The translations under genes were made by a program, and so were the position numbers. A DNA stretch of 64,000 nt from Aliiroseovarius sp. F20344 (GTDB lineage Bacteria; Pseudomonadota; Alphaproteobacteria; Rhodobacterales; Rhodobacteraceae). Location of the stretch: positions 932,501-996,500 of the forward strand of contig NZ_JALKBG010000008.1 of NCBI RefSeq assembly GCF_023016155.1, given 5' to 3'. Below, one piece after another: positions 8,026-16,808 of the stretch (within the stretch, counting starts at the first letter, position 1; each line of letters begins with the position of its first letter). Below the pieces are notes generated by a model that was not told where the DNA came from, searched no databases, and saw only the letters and a program-made list of their open reading frames with translations.

Positions 8026-10029
8026 TTAAAGCCCTGTGACCTCAAAGGCAGGGATCCAAGTGTAATGGGTCACGCCTTCGAAGCAATGGCTGGCAAAGCC
8101 TTCCTCTTCTCGTAGGCAACCCAGACCTGCCGCCCACCCGTCAACGCGATCTTCTTTGGGCAGGTCTTTCATCGCGTACCGGACCGCTATCGCCCCTTGC
8201 ATGTAATCGCCGGGGTCGTGGGTCAGGGTGATCGTAACTTCGGTATCCGACGTGACCTGAACCTGCTGAATGGCCAGCGGGTGTCTGGGGCCAATAATCT
8301 GAAACCCATAATTATCAGGCGGGGCAGGGAAGTGGTCGCTGTCGAGCGTCAAGGGCGAGGTGTTGTCGAAGCGGATCACAATCTCGCGGCCTGTAAGCTT
8401 TGCTGATACGAGTTTGGGACTGCAAAAGGGCTGCCCCTGTTCCAGCTTCCAAATCGCGCGGCCCAGATATTCGCCATAGAGCGCCTTGGCGCGATTGCTC
8501 CAATGTGTTTGGTCGAATAGCGGGTAAGGGTGCCGAGGCTGGACCAGATGAACGTTCTCAAACTCGTCTGCCAGATCCTGAAGGGCAAGCCTTACTTGCC
8601 AGTTTGAATCGCGGTAGGTTCCGGGCGATTGATCAAGAAGCCAGACAACCGGGGTTTCCAGATGTGCCACCCCGTCTTCAAGATCCGCAAAGAACGCATT
8701 CGCCATGTCTGCATAGTCCCGGCGCGTTGTGGCACGATCGGATTCCTGATGCGTCAGGGCGATGTAAATGACGTCTGTCGGAGCCCCTTGCTGCGCCGCA
8801 ATCTCAACCAGTTTTGCAGTCGTCGAGACAAGGTTTTTAAAGCACTGAGCGGGCTCATTCAGTTCGTTCTTATGAAGTCCTGGACGTCTTGAGGTTTGGG
8901 TGTTCCCAATAAACGCCTGCCCTCCGATCGCTTCGGACCGGACGATGAACTGCGGCCAGTCCTGCCCGTCAGGGATCTGTGACAGATACGAACTTGCCGC
9001 CACCCCAACAACTGACTGAAGTGGCAGGCGCGCAAATTCATCCAGAGGTACCAAATCGGTGATGTCTTCGTCTGGAACGGCCCCCATCAGCCCGCGTGAT
9101 CCGTTTCCATCATTTGGTGTCAGAATGTGATGACGGGTTTTGATGATGCCCGGGATGGGTCCGCCTGCAGGGTGAACGCCAGCGTTTGATTGGCCGGTGT
9201 GTATCAGCAGGATCGAACGATTGGTTATCGGTCGGACATATCCTTCTGGCGACAGGTAGCACCGTTGGACCTTGCCGTGGCCTGCATCGATCTGAAACTC
9301 TTTACGCCCGTTAACTGTCTGGCGATCTGTACTGGCTTCGGGGAAGTCACGATGGATTTGCGGGCGCTGCGTCTCAATCGCGGCTTTGGCGGCAAGACGG
9401 GCGTCACGTTTCGCGTTGGAGTGCCACAACGTCATAAACTTGCCCTGAGGTGGCAATTCATCCGTCACCCTATTTGCATGACCTCCAAGATCGCCATGCA
9501 GCGTTCCCAAATAGGCCGCCAGTCTGCTGTCATCTGTTGAAAACAGGCTGCCTGCAAACTGCAACGCGCGCTCGAAATTGCCCGCGTTATTGCGGGCGAA
9601 AAGCGTCAGCCCGGAAGATGCAAGGATTGCGCATTGCTCATAATCTGCGGGAACCGATGCAAGCAGAGGATTGATGTTGCCATCATGCGCAACCAGCAAA
9701 GCTGCGGAACGCATGCTTTTGGCCTGATCAAGCTCGCCTTCGATTTCCAAGATTTGGCACCACCCTTCAAGCTCCTCATCCAGAACAGGCACATTCGGAT
9801 CATCAAAATGGCGGTGATAAAAGGAAAGTTTGGTATCGCCCGCATCCTGTACTGTGATCAGAAACTCACTTGGCCCTAATTCATTGGTGGCTTGTGCGGC
9901 TTCATCTGTTGTGGCGAAACATCGTGTAAGCTTTTGAGGCCAGGCCACCAGCTGGTGGCACTTCGCCAAAATGCGATCCGGTTTTTCGATGCAGGAGTCG
10001 CTGAACAATTGAGAGGCGGGCGCGGTCAT
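8026..10029 (-). CDS. GQSN-type SGNH / sialate O-acetylesterase-like hydrolase
   Basis: A 667-residue protein whose second half looks like an SGNH-hydrolase of the sialate O-acetylesterase (SASA) type: S-I-L-L-I-H-T-G-Q-S-N-A-G around residue 265, where GQSN is the family's block I with the nucleophilic Ser, and D-Q-T-H-W-S-N-R-A-K-A near residue 515, the DxxH block with the catalytic His. The insert between them is long, and a beta-rich C-terminal module (about 540-660) follows. I do not recognise the first 250 residues, which have no obvious signal peptide or membrane segment. Neighbours give no pathway. It could act on O-acetylated sugars, but the substrate is a guess. It lies convergent to pntB with the terminator between them. 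Confidence 0.65.
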   Translation of the reverse strand: MTAPASQLFSDSCIEKPDRILAKCHQLVAWPQKLTRCFATTDEAAQATNELGPSEFLITVQDAGDTKLSFYHRHFDDPNVPVLDEELEGWCQILEIEGELDQAKSMRSAALLVAHDGNINPLLASVPADYEQCAILASSGLTLFARNNAGNFERALQFAGSLFSTDDSRLAAYLGTLHGDLGGHANRVTDELPPQGKFMTLWHSNAKRDARLAAKAAIETQRPQIHRDFPEASTDRQTVNGRKEFQIDAGHGKVQRCYLSPEGYVRPITNRSILLIHTGQSNAGVHPAGGPIPGIIKTRHHILTPNDGNGSRGLMGAVPDEDITDLVPLDEFARLPLQSVVGVAASSYLSQIPDGQDWPQFIVRSEAIGGQAFIGNTQTSRRPGLHKNELNEPAQCFKNLVSTTAKLVEIAAQQGAPTDVIYIALTHQESDRATTRRDYADMANAFFADLEDGVAHLETPVVWLLDQSPGTYRDSNWQVRLALQDLADEFENVHLVQPRHPYPLFDQTHWSNRAKALYGEYLGRAIWKLEQGQPFCSPKLVSAKLTGREIVIRFDNTSPLTLDSDHFPAPPDNYGFQIIGPRHPLAIQQVQVTSDTEVTITLTHDPGDYMQGAIAVRYAMKDLPKEDRVDGWAAGLGCLREEEGFASHCFEGVTHYTWIPAFEVTGL

Positions 10030-10213
10030 AAGTACTACTTGAGTTGTCGGTGCAGTTTTGCGTGCGTGGCTAAGGCTGGTGACATTGCCTCATTGCGAAA
10101 AGAGGGGATATTTGGCGTTAAGTCAACTGGTTGGAGTCAGTGGGCTTTCTGCTGATACAGCGGGGAATCGGTGTTCATATATCAGTGTGACCGCCCTGAG
10201 GCGTCGCTTCTTA

Positions 10214-11533
10214 CTAGAAATGCGCGCCCCACTGGGGATGAACGTCATCAATGATCAAAGCATGGGTGTGCCTGCGATGGCCTTTCAGATGCGGGTGGTT
10301 CAAAGGCAGGTTGTCATGAGTATGCGTTACCACAACCGGATCATCGGACGGCCAGAATTTGCGTGCTGTCGCGATGCCGATCGCCGCCAGAGCCGCCAGT
10401 ATGAAGAGGGTCGGCACCGCCCCCAATCCAGTCATGAGCCACCCCGACAATGGGTAAGTGACCAGCCAGCAGGCGTGGGACAAGGCGAACTGAGCGGCAA
10501 AAATGGCAGGCCGATCCTCGGTATGAGAGGACCGCGCCAAAAGACGCCCGGACGGCGTCATGACAGTTGAGTAGCCCAAACCAATAACCAGCCATGCAAT
10601 CAGCATGGATTGCCAGCTCAGTCCCCAGAAACTGATCACCGCACTAAAGCTCAGCAATGCCAGAACCATCAGGCTTGCGCCTGTCAGCATTAGGGGACGC
10701 TCGGCCCATTTGTTCAGAGCTTTGGGCAACAAAAGCGCCGCGGTCATACTGCCCAGTCCAAACGCAAACATGGTCCAGGCAAGGGCGGCCTCATTCAGAC
10801 CAAGTTGGGCGCGCACCAGAACAACCGAATTGACCAGCACCATGGCCCCCGCGCTTGATACCGCAAGGTTCAAACCCAAAAGCCCACGCAGGCGAGGGGT
10901 CGCAAGATAGATGCGGATGCCACGCGTGGTGCGATCTAAGAACCCATGCGAGGTGGCTGGCTTCGGATCGGGCAATCGCACAAGAACGATCAAAAGCGCA
11001 GAGAGGGCAAAGCCCACCACCGTACCCAGAAACAGGTTGCTGAAGCTCATGACCATCAGCATCAAAGCGGCAAGGGTCGGTGAGATGATGTTCTCTAGAT
11101 CATAGGCCAACCGGGACAGCGACAAGGCTTTGGTATACTCGGCCTCGTCCGTCAAAACGTCAGGGATGGTCGCTTGAAAGGCGGGTGTGAACGCGGCTGA
11201 GGCGGACTGAAGTAAAAAAACCAGCACATAGACCTGCCAGATCTGGGTCACGAAGGGCAGGCATAGCACCACGGCTGCCCGCACGAGGTTCAAACCCACC
11301 AGTAAGTTGCGCCGGTTCATCCGGTCGGCAAGCGCCCCCGCAATCGGGGCCAAGCCAACATAGGCCACCATCTTGATCGTGAAGATCGTGCCAAGAATTA
11401 TCGCGGCATTGGCACCCGCAAGATCAAAGGCCAAAAGGCCAAGCGCCACGGTTGAGAGCCCCGTGCCCAAAAGCGACACGACCTGCGCCAAAAACAAATT
11501 GCGATAGACGCGGTTTCCAAGAACACCCAACAT
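10214..11533 (-). CDS. MFS metal-efflux-type transporter with His-rich C-terminal tail
   Basis: Major facilitator of 439 residues with 12 predicted membrane segments and the loop-2 motif G-A-L-A-D-R-M-N-R-R. After the last helix comes a tail of about 40 residues with some eight to ten His in pairs and triads (T-H-T-H, N-H-P-H, H-R-R-H-T-H), as in NreB-type nickel exporters. The gene starts seven bases after a CsoR/RcnR-type metal sensor on the same strand, so the pair is almost certainly one operon. ATG 11533 leaves M-L-G-V-L-G-N-R-V-Y-R-N just before the first helix; a longer in-frame start at 11620 would lie inside the regulator. Export of Ni, Co or Cu is an inference from tail and context. 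Confidence 0.8.
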   Translation of the reverse strand: MLGVLGNRVYRNLFLAQVVSLLGTGLSTVALGLLAFDLAGANAAIILGTIFTIKMVAYVGLAPIAGALADRMNRRNLLVGLNLVRAAVVLCLPFVTQIWQVYVLVFLLQSASAAFTPAFQATIPDVLTDEAEYTKALSLSRLAYDLENIISPTLAALMLMVMSFSNLFLGTVVGFALSALLIVLVRLPDPKPATSHGFLDRTTRGIRIYLATPRLRGLLGLNLAVSSAGAMVLVNSVVLVRAQLGLNEAALAWTMFAFGLGSMTAALLLPKALNKWAERPLMLTGASLMVLALLSFSAVISFWGLSWQSMLIAWLVIGLGYSTVMTPSGRLLARSSHTEDRPAIFAAQFALSHACWLVTYPLSGWLMTGLGAVPTLFILAALAAIGIATARKFWPSDDPVVVTHTHDNLPLNHPHLKGHRRHTHALIIDDVHPQWGAHF

Positions 11534-11540
11534 CAACGGC

Positions 11541-11798
11541 TCACAGATATCGCGTGATGGCTTTAAGCTCGGCAACTGCGGGTGCAGTTTCGTCGCCAAG
11601 GCAATGATCCAGATGGTCATGAATTAGGGCCTGCTTCGTGTTGCGAATGGCGCTTTCAACAGCCTGCAACTGCTGCGCAAGGTCAACGCAAGGGCGGCCT
11701 TGCTCGATCATCTCGATCACTGATTGCAAATGCCCGTATGCGCGTTTCAGGCGTGCTGCGATTTTGGGGTGACTGCTGTGTGTATGTGGTTTGTCCAT
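11541..11798 (-). CDS. CsoR/RcnR/FrmR-family metal-responsive repressor
   Basis: All-helical DUF156-family repressor of 85 residues. It has an N-terminal His cluster (H5, H7, H10), the conserved R-L-K-R-A-Y-G-H-L patch and metal-site residues C37, H62 and C66. The spacings of 25 and 4 equal the Cu(I) site of CsoR (C-H-C) and the Ni site of InrS rather than the H-C-H-H of RcnR or the formaldehyde site of FrmR. ATG 11798 has an ideal GGGAGGA upstream; longer in-frame starts run into the neighbouring divergent gene. The downstream partner is a His-tailed MFS exporter. It probably represses its own operon through the G-tract inverted repeat at 11807-11831 and releases it on metal binding. Metal identity is open: Cu by fingerprint, Ni/Co by the exporter type. 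Confidence 0.85.
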   Translation of the reverse strand: MDKPHTHSSHPKIAARLKRAYGHLQSVIEMIEQGRPCVDLAQQLQAVESAIRNTKQALIHDHLDHCLGDETAPAVAELKAITRYL

Positions 11799-11806
11799 AT
11801 TTGGAT

Positions 11807-11831
11807 GGTATCCTCCCGGGGGGGATGTATC
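11807..11831 (-). promoter_or_regulatory. Probable operator of the metal sensor, overlapping its RBS
   Basis: GGTATCC (11807-11813), a C3G7 tract (TCCCGGGGG) and GGATGTATC (11823-11831) form an imperfect inverted repeat around a G/C tract, the architecture of CsoR/RcnR/InrS operators. Read on the minus strand, the GGGAGGA of the regulator's ribosome binding site falls inside it. Confidence 0.55.
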
Positions 11832-11925
11832 AACTGCGTTGCTTTGATGGGGCCAATGCTTCGACAATTCCTGATTGCGTGTCGGTTTCGCTTTATACTG
11901 CTCTGGCAAGGGGGTATGCGAAGCT

Positions 11926-12843
11926 ATGAACCCAAGACGCGGCATTTTTCTTAAGCTCGGATCGGTCTGTTTTTTCATGTCCATGCAGGCCATGGTGAAA
12001 GCGGTGACCATTGGCATTCCGCCGGGTGAGATCGTCTTTTTCCGATCAATCTTCGCACTTCCCGTGATTTTCGCATGGCTTGCTTACGAGGGCCGATTGC
12101 ACTCCGCCCTGCGCACCCGCCAGCCTTTGGCCCATGTCAGTCGAGGCACCGTCGGCGTGATGGCGATGGGGCTGAACTTCACGGCAGTTGGCTATCTTGC
12201 GCTGCCGGATATCACCGCGATTTTTTACGCTTCGCCCATCATCACCGTTGTGCTGGCCGCGATATTTTTGGGCGAACAGGTCCGTTTGGTGCGCGTGTCG
12301 GCCGTGCTGGCCGGGTTGTTGGGGGTCATGATCATAATGTGGCCGCAGCTGTCCGGCTGGGGATCTGGCGATGATCTGAAAGCCTTTGGGGCAATGCTCG
12401 CGCTTTGTGCGGCGTGTTTTGTAGCTGTGGCAAAAATCCTCGTGCGCATGCTGGTGGGGGTAGACCCGCCCTCGACCGTGGTGATTTACGCTTCACTGAC
12501 CGCGATCACGCTGTCGCTTTTGACCATTCCCTTTGGCTGGATCATGCCCACGCGGACAGAGTTCCTTTTGCTTCTAGGCGCTGGACTGGCCGGCGGAGTG
12601 GGGCAGCTTATGCTCACCACCGCTTACACCCACGCCGAAGCGTCAACGATTGCTCCGTTTGACTACTCCTCGATGATCTTCGCGCTGGCGTTTGGGTATT
12701 TGTTCTTTGGCGATCTGCCGACGATGCAAACCTTGCTGGGCGCAGCCATCGTTATCACCGCCGGGATGGTGATCATTTGGCGCGAGGGGCGGTTGGGCAA
12801 GCTCAGCTCAAAGGCGCGTTCGGTGCAGACGCCAAGCGGCTGA
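11926..12843 (+). CDS. EamA/DMT superfamily transporter
   Basis: Drug/metabolite transporter of 305 residues with ten membrane helices in two EamA repeats. Typical motifs are F-F-R-S-I-F-A-L-P in helix 2, A-I-F-L-G-E-Q at the end of repeat 1 and D-Y-S-S-M-I-F-A near the start of the last helices. ATG 11926 follows AGGGGG; the in-frame TTG at 11875 is unlikely. It is divergent from the metal-sensor gene and ends 170 bases before ftsW, with no functional link to division visible. The substrate cannot be predicted: such proteins export amino acids, guanidine-like compounds or nucleosides. Confidence 0.85.
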   Translation: MNPRRGIFLKLGSVCFFMSMQAMVKAVTIGIPPGEIVFFRSIFALPVIFAWLAYEGRLHSALRTRQPLAHVSRGTVGVMAMGLNFTAVGYLALPDITAIFYASPIITVVLAAIFLGEQVRLVRVSAVLAGLLGVMIIMWPQLSGWGSGDDLKAFGAMLALCAACFVAVAKILVRMLVGVDPPSTVVIYASLTAITLSLLTIPFGWIMPTRTEFLLLLGAGLAGGVGQLMLTTAYTHAEASTIAPFDYSSMIFALAFGYLFFGDLPTMQTLLGAAIVITAGMVIIWREGRLGKLSSKARSVQTPSG

Positions 12844-13013
12844 TTGCCGATTAGCTGGAAAACGGGTGTAAAATCACTGGAAATGTGGGGAAAACCCAAC
12901 TATCCTTGCCGCAAAGCTTCGCGTAAGACGGGCACACAGGCACTGGCACCAATAACCCGCAAAGGGATGGGCCGGTAATTACGAGCGGTACAGAAAATTG
13001 CAGGCGGTTATTC

Positions 13014-14183
13014 ATGACTGAGATGGTGTATGGCGCGATCCCCGCACAAAGCGGCGATCCCATTCTTCCCCGTTGGTGGCGCACAATCGACAAGTGGTCG
13101 GTCTCGTGCATCCTGATCCTTTTTGGCATCGGCATTTTGCTGGGGCTTGCGGCCTCACCACCGCTGGCGGAACGAAACGGTCTGGGATATTTCCACTATG
13201 TCGAGCGTCAGCTGATATTCGGTGTGGCAGCGCTGATCACCATGTTTGCCTTCACGATGATGACCCCGCAGATGGTGCGCCGGTTGGGCGTGCTTGGGTT
13301 CATCGTGGCGATGGTGGCCGTGATGCTTCTGCCGGTGCTGGGCACGGATTTCGGCAAAGGGGCCACGCGTTGGTATTCGCTTGGCTTTGCCTCGCTGCAG
13401 CCTTCAGAATTTCTTAAGCCCGGCTTTGTCGTGGTGTCGGCGTGGCTGATGGCTGCCAGTCAGGAAATAAACGGCCCGCCCGGACGCGCGATGTCTGCAG
13501 GGCTTGTCACTGTGATTGTTATGTTTCTGGCGATGCAGCCGGACTTCGGCCAATCTGCGCTGATCCTCTTTGGTTGGGGTGTCATGTACTTCCTGGCAGG
13601 TGCGCCGATCCTCTTGCTTGTGGGCGCGGCAGGATTGGTCGTTCTGGGCGGCACATTCGCCTATCACAACTCGCAACACTTCGCGCGCCGGATTGACGGG
13701 TTCCTGAACCCCGAGGTCGACCCAACAACCCAGCTTGGATACGCCACCAACGCCATCCGCGAAGGCGGCTTCTTCGGCGTTGGCGTGGGCGAGGGCCAAG
13801 TAAAATGGTCCCTTCCGGATGCGCATACAGATTTCATCATCGCCGTTGCGGCCGAGGAATATGGTTTGCTTCTGGTCCTGATTATCATCGCACTTTACGC
13901 AACCATCGTTGTGCGCAGCTTCCTGCGTCTGATCCGCGAGCGGAACACGTTCATTCGTCTGGCAGGCTCTGGTCTGGCAGCAATGTTTGGCGTGCAGGCG
14001 TTGATCAATATGGGCGTGGCGGTACGCCTGTTGCCCGCGAAAGGCATGACATTGCCCTTCGTCAGCTATGGCGGCTCGTCTTTGATCGCCGGGGGTATTG
14101 CACTTGGCATGCTTTTGGCTTTTACCCGCACGCGGCCTCAGGGTCGGATGCAGGACGTATTTGCAAATAGGCAAGTCAGATGA
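13014..14183 (+). CDS. ftsW: Lipid II polymerase / division protein FtsW
   Basis: SEDS-family septal peptidoglycan glycosyltransferase, 389 residues, ten membrane helices. Signature residues are [11 protein letters not shown] near residue 118 and F-L-K-P following Q-P-S-E. Near the end are [13 protein letters not shown] and P-F-V-S-Y-G-G-S-S, diagnostic for FtsW/RodA. The cytoplasmic N-terminal extension of about 25 residues is common in alphaproteobacterial FtsW. It overlaps murG by four bases (ATGA), so the two are translationally coupled. In many proteobacteria murD precedes ftsW; here an EamA transporter does. Confidence 0.96.
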   Translation: MTEMVYGAIPAQSGDPILPRWWRTIDKWSVSCILILFGIGILLGLAASPPLAERNGLGYFHYVERQLIFGVAALITMFAFTMMTPQMVRRLGVLGFIVAMVAVMLLPVLGTDFGKGATRWYSLGFASLQPSEFLKPGFVVVSAWLMAASQEINGPPGRAMSAGLVTVIVMFLAMQPDFGQSALILFGWGVMYFLAGAPILLLVGAAGLVVLGGTFAYHNSQHFARRIDGFLNPEVDPTTQLGYATNAIREGGFFGVGVGEGQVKWSLPDAHTDFIIAVAAEEYGLLLVLIIIALYATIVVRSFLRLIRERNTFIRLAGSGLAAMFGVQALINMGVAVRLLPAKGMTLPFVSYGGSSLIAGGIALGMLLAFTRTRPQGRMQDVFANRQVR

Positions 14184-15277
14184 CAACAGAACAACCGCTT
14201 CTTGTGATTGCTGCCGGTGGGACCGGCGGCCACATGTTTCCCGCGCAAGCACTGGCCGAGGCTATGCTGCGCAAGGGGTGGCGGGTGAAGCTGTCCACCG
14301 ACGCGCGCGGCGCACGCTATACCGGCGGTTTCCCCCATGTGGTTGAGATCGAGCAGGTCAGCTCTGCCACCTTCCAACGTGGTGGGATCTTGGCCAAAGT
14401 CTTGGTGCCGTTCCGCATTGGGGCGGGCGTTCTGGGCGCTGTCTGGAAGATGCGCCGCGACCGTCCGAAAGCGGTTGTAGGCTTTGGCGGTTACCCGACG
14501 ATCCCCGCACTTGGTGCGGCGAAACTTCTGGGCTTGCCGCGTATGATCCATGAACAAAACGGTGTGCTGGGGCGGGTGAACACCCTATTTTCGACCCGCG
14601 TGAACCGCGTGGCCTGTGGCACGTGGCCGACCGACCTTCCAGAAGGTGTGGACGGTGTCTACACGGGCAATCCTGTTCGCAGTGAAGTTATGGCCCGACA
14701 GGGCGCTGGCTATATCGCACCGGGCGATTATCCCATGTCGGTCCTTGTGATCGGCGGATCGCAGGGCGCGCGCGCACTTTCTGATCACGTGCCGGCCGCA
14801 CTTGCCAGCCTGCCCGAAAACCTGCGCCGCCATATCTCGGTCAGCCATCAGGCGCGGGATGAGGATATGGATCGGGTCAGCGCGTACTATCATGAGCATG
14901 GCATCCGCGCCGATGTGCAAAGCTTCTTCACCGACATTCCACGCCGTATGTCCGAGGCCCAGTTGGTGATCAGCCGGGCAGGGGCATCGTCTGTGGCCGA
15001 TATCTCGGTCATTGGGCGTCCGTCGATCCTGATCCCGCTACCCACCGCAACCGATGATCACCAATCCGCCAATGCGCGTGGGCTGGTGGATGCAGGCGCT
15101 GCAATTTTGCTGCCTGAAAGCATGTTGAATGCGCAAAGCTTGGCAGAACAGGTAGCCTTGGTTTTTGAAAACTCGGACGGGGCCGAGCAAATGGCACGCG
15201 CCGCGCTATCACATGGCCGCCCGGACGCAACGGGCGCGCTTGTAGCGTTGGTCGAGGATTTGGCCGCGCAAGGTTAA
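14180..15277 (+). CDS. murG: UDP-GlcNAc--lipid I GlcNAc transferase MurG
   Basis: GT28 glycosyltransferase that makes lipid II on the cytoplasmic face. It has the N-terminal glycine-rich loop [20 protein letters not shown] in the first domain, I-H-E-Q-N following, and a donor-binding C-terminal domain with I-G-G-S-Q-G-A-R and [10 protein letters not shown]. At 365 residues it has the normal length. The start overlaps the ftsW stop by four bases and murC follows directly. Function is secure. Confidence 0.97.
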   Translation: MTTEQPLLVIAAGGTGGHMFPAQALAEAMLRKGWRVKLSTDARGARYTGGFPHVVEIEQVSSATFQRGGILAKVLVPFRIGAGVLGAVWKMRRDRPKAVVGFGGYPTIPALGAAKLLGLPRMIHEQNGVLGRVNTLFSTRVNRVACGTWPTDLPEGVDGVYTGNPVRSEVMARQGAGYIAPGDYPMSVLVIGGSQGARALSDHVPAALASLPENLRRHISVSHQARDEDMDRVSAYYHEHGIRADVQSFFTDIPRRMSEAQLVISRAGASSVADISVIGRPSILIPLPTATDDHQSANARGLVDAGAAILLPESMLNAQSLAEQVALVFENSDGAEQMARAALSHGRPDATGALVALVEDLAAQG

Positions 15278-15321
15278 TGGTTTCCTCGCTTCTCACGAGG
15301 ATGAATTTGAAAGGTTTTACG

Positions 15322-16719
15322 ATGAACGCAGCAGCCACCAAACTTCCTACGGAAATGGGTCGAATCCACTTCGTGGGCATTGGCGGAATTGGCATGTCGG
15401 GCATTGCTGAAGTACTGCTGAACCATGGCTATCTGGTGCAGGGGTCGGATCTGAAGGAAAGCAAGATCACCGATCGCTTGAAAAAGCTGGGGGCTGAGAT
15501 CTTTGTTGGCCAGCGGGCCGAGAACCTTGAAAATGCCGAAGTCGTGGTGATCTCCTCTGCCATCAAACCGGGCAACCCGGAATTGGATGCTGCGCGGGCG
15601 CGTGGTCTTCCCGTGGTGCGCCGGGCCGAAATGCTGGCTGAGCTTATGCGCCTAAAATCCAACATTGCAGTCGCAGGCACACATGGCAAAACCACCACCA
15701 CCACGATGGTGGCCGAGCTTCTGGTCAAGGGCGGTATTGACCCCACGGTGATCAACGGTGGCATCATCCACGCTTATGGTTCGAACGCCCGTATGGGGCA
15801 GGGCGAGTGGATGGTTGTGGAAGCCGACGAAAGCGACGGCACTTTCAACCGATTGCCCGCCACGATTGCCATCGTCACCAATATTGACCCCGAGCATATG
15901 GAACATTGGGGCGACTTTGACACGCTGCGCCAAGGCTTCCTAGATTTCGTCTCGAACATCCCGTTTTACGGTCTTGCTGTGTGCTGCACCGACCATCCCG
16001 AGGTGCAGGCGCTGGTGGGTAAAGTGACCGACCGCCGCGTCGTGACCTATGGCTTCAACGCTCAAGCTGACGTGCGCGCCGTGAACCTGACCTATAAGGC
16101 AGGTGTCGCGCATTTCGATATTGAACTGAACCACGAGGGCACGCGCATTGATGGCTGCACGCTTCCGATGCCGGGGGACCACAACGTCTCGAACGCGTTG
16201 TCCGCCGTTGCAGTGTCGCGCCAACTGGGCATGAAACGTGACGAAATTCGTGCCGCACTCGCCAGTTTCGGCGGCGTAAACCGTCGCTTCACCAAGGTGG
16301 GCGAAGTGAACGGCGTCACCATCATTGACGATTATGGCCACCACCCGGTTGAGATCGCAGCGGTCCTGAAAGCCGCGCGTCAGGCCACCGAAGGCCGCGT
16401 GATCGCGGTGCACCAACCGCACCGCTACTCGCGCCTGCATGATCTGTTTGAGGATTTCTGCGCCTGCTTCAACGAAGCTGACGTGGTTGGCATCGCCGAG
16501 GTCTTCGCCGCTGGGGAAGACCCGATCGAAGGCGCCTCGCGCGATGATCTGGTGGCAGGGCTGGTGCGTCACGGCCACCGTCACGCCATGGTCGTCGAAG
16601 ACGAAGACGCCCTGACTGCTCTGGTCAAAGAGCACGCAAAACCCGGCGACATGGTTGTCTGCCTGGGGGCAGGTACGATCAGCGCATGGGCGAATAACCT
16701 GCCAGGACGATTGGGATAA
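15322..16719 (+). CDS. murC: UDP-N-acetylmuramate--L-alanine ligase
   Basis: ATP-dependent Mur ligase adding L-Ala to UDP-MurNAc. It has the N-terminal UDP-binding loop [10 protein letters not shown], the P-loop [10 protein letters not shown] near residue 117, the central E-A-D-E-S-D-G-T-F metal region and a C-terminal domain with D-D-Y-G-H-H-P. I take ATG 15322 (465 residues, AAAGG eight bases upstream). In-frame ATGs at 15277 and 15301 would add residues not conserved in the family, although the first overlaps the murG stop. It belongs to the ftsW-murG-murC run. Confidence 0.96.
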   Translation: MNAAATKLPTEMGRIHFVGIGGIGMSGIAEVLLNHGYLVQGSDLKESKITDRLKKLGAEIFVGQRAENLENAEVVVISSAIKPGNPELDAARARGLPVVRRAEMLAELMRLKSNIAVAGTHGKTTTTTMVAELLVKGGIDPTVINGGIIHAYGSNARMGQGEWMVVEADESDGTFNRLPATIAIVTNIDPEHMEHWGDFDTLRQGFLDFVSNIPFYGLAVCCTDHPEVQALVGKVTDRRVVTYGFNAQADVRAVNLTYKAGVAHFDIELNHEGTRIDGCTLPMPGDHNVSNALSAVAVSRQLGMKRDEIRAALASFGGVNRRFTKVGEVNGVTIIDDYGHHPVEIAAVLKAARQATEGRVIAVHQPHRYSRLHDLFEDFCACFNEADVVGIAEVFAAGEDPIEGASRDDLVAGLVRHGHRHAMVVEDEDALTALVKEHAKPGDMVVCLGAGTISAWANNLPGRLG

Positions 16720-16808
16720 TCACGCCTCACGCCACAGCGCGCTTGAACGCCTTGGTGATCCATGGTGATCTGCTGAAAACGCGCGCCAAACTGGCTTGAG
16801 GTGACATC

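Noticed and set aside
11875-11925. TATACT before the EamA gene, considered as -10 box
   Set aside because: No -35 hexamer at 16-18 bases; TTGCGT lies at 13 bases.
12851-12900. TGGAAA/TGGGGAAAA near-repeats before ftsW, considered as MraZ boxes
   Set aside because: Spacing and sequence do not match the TGGG(A/G)-N5 triple repeat of MraZ sites, and mraZ is not in the window.
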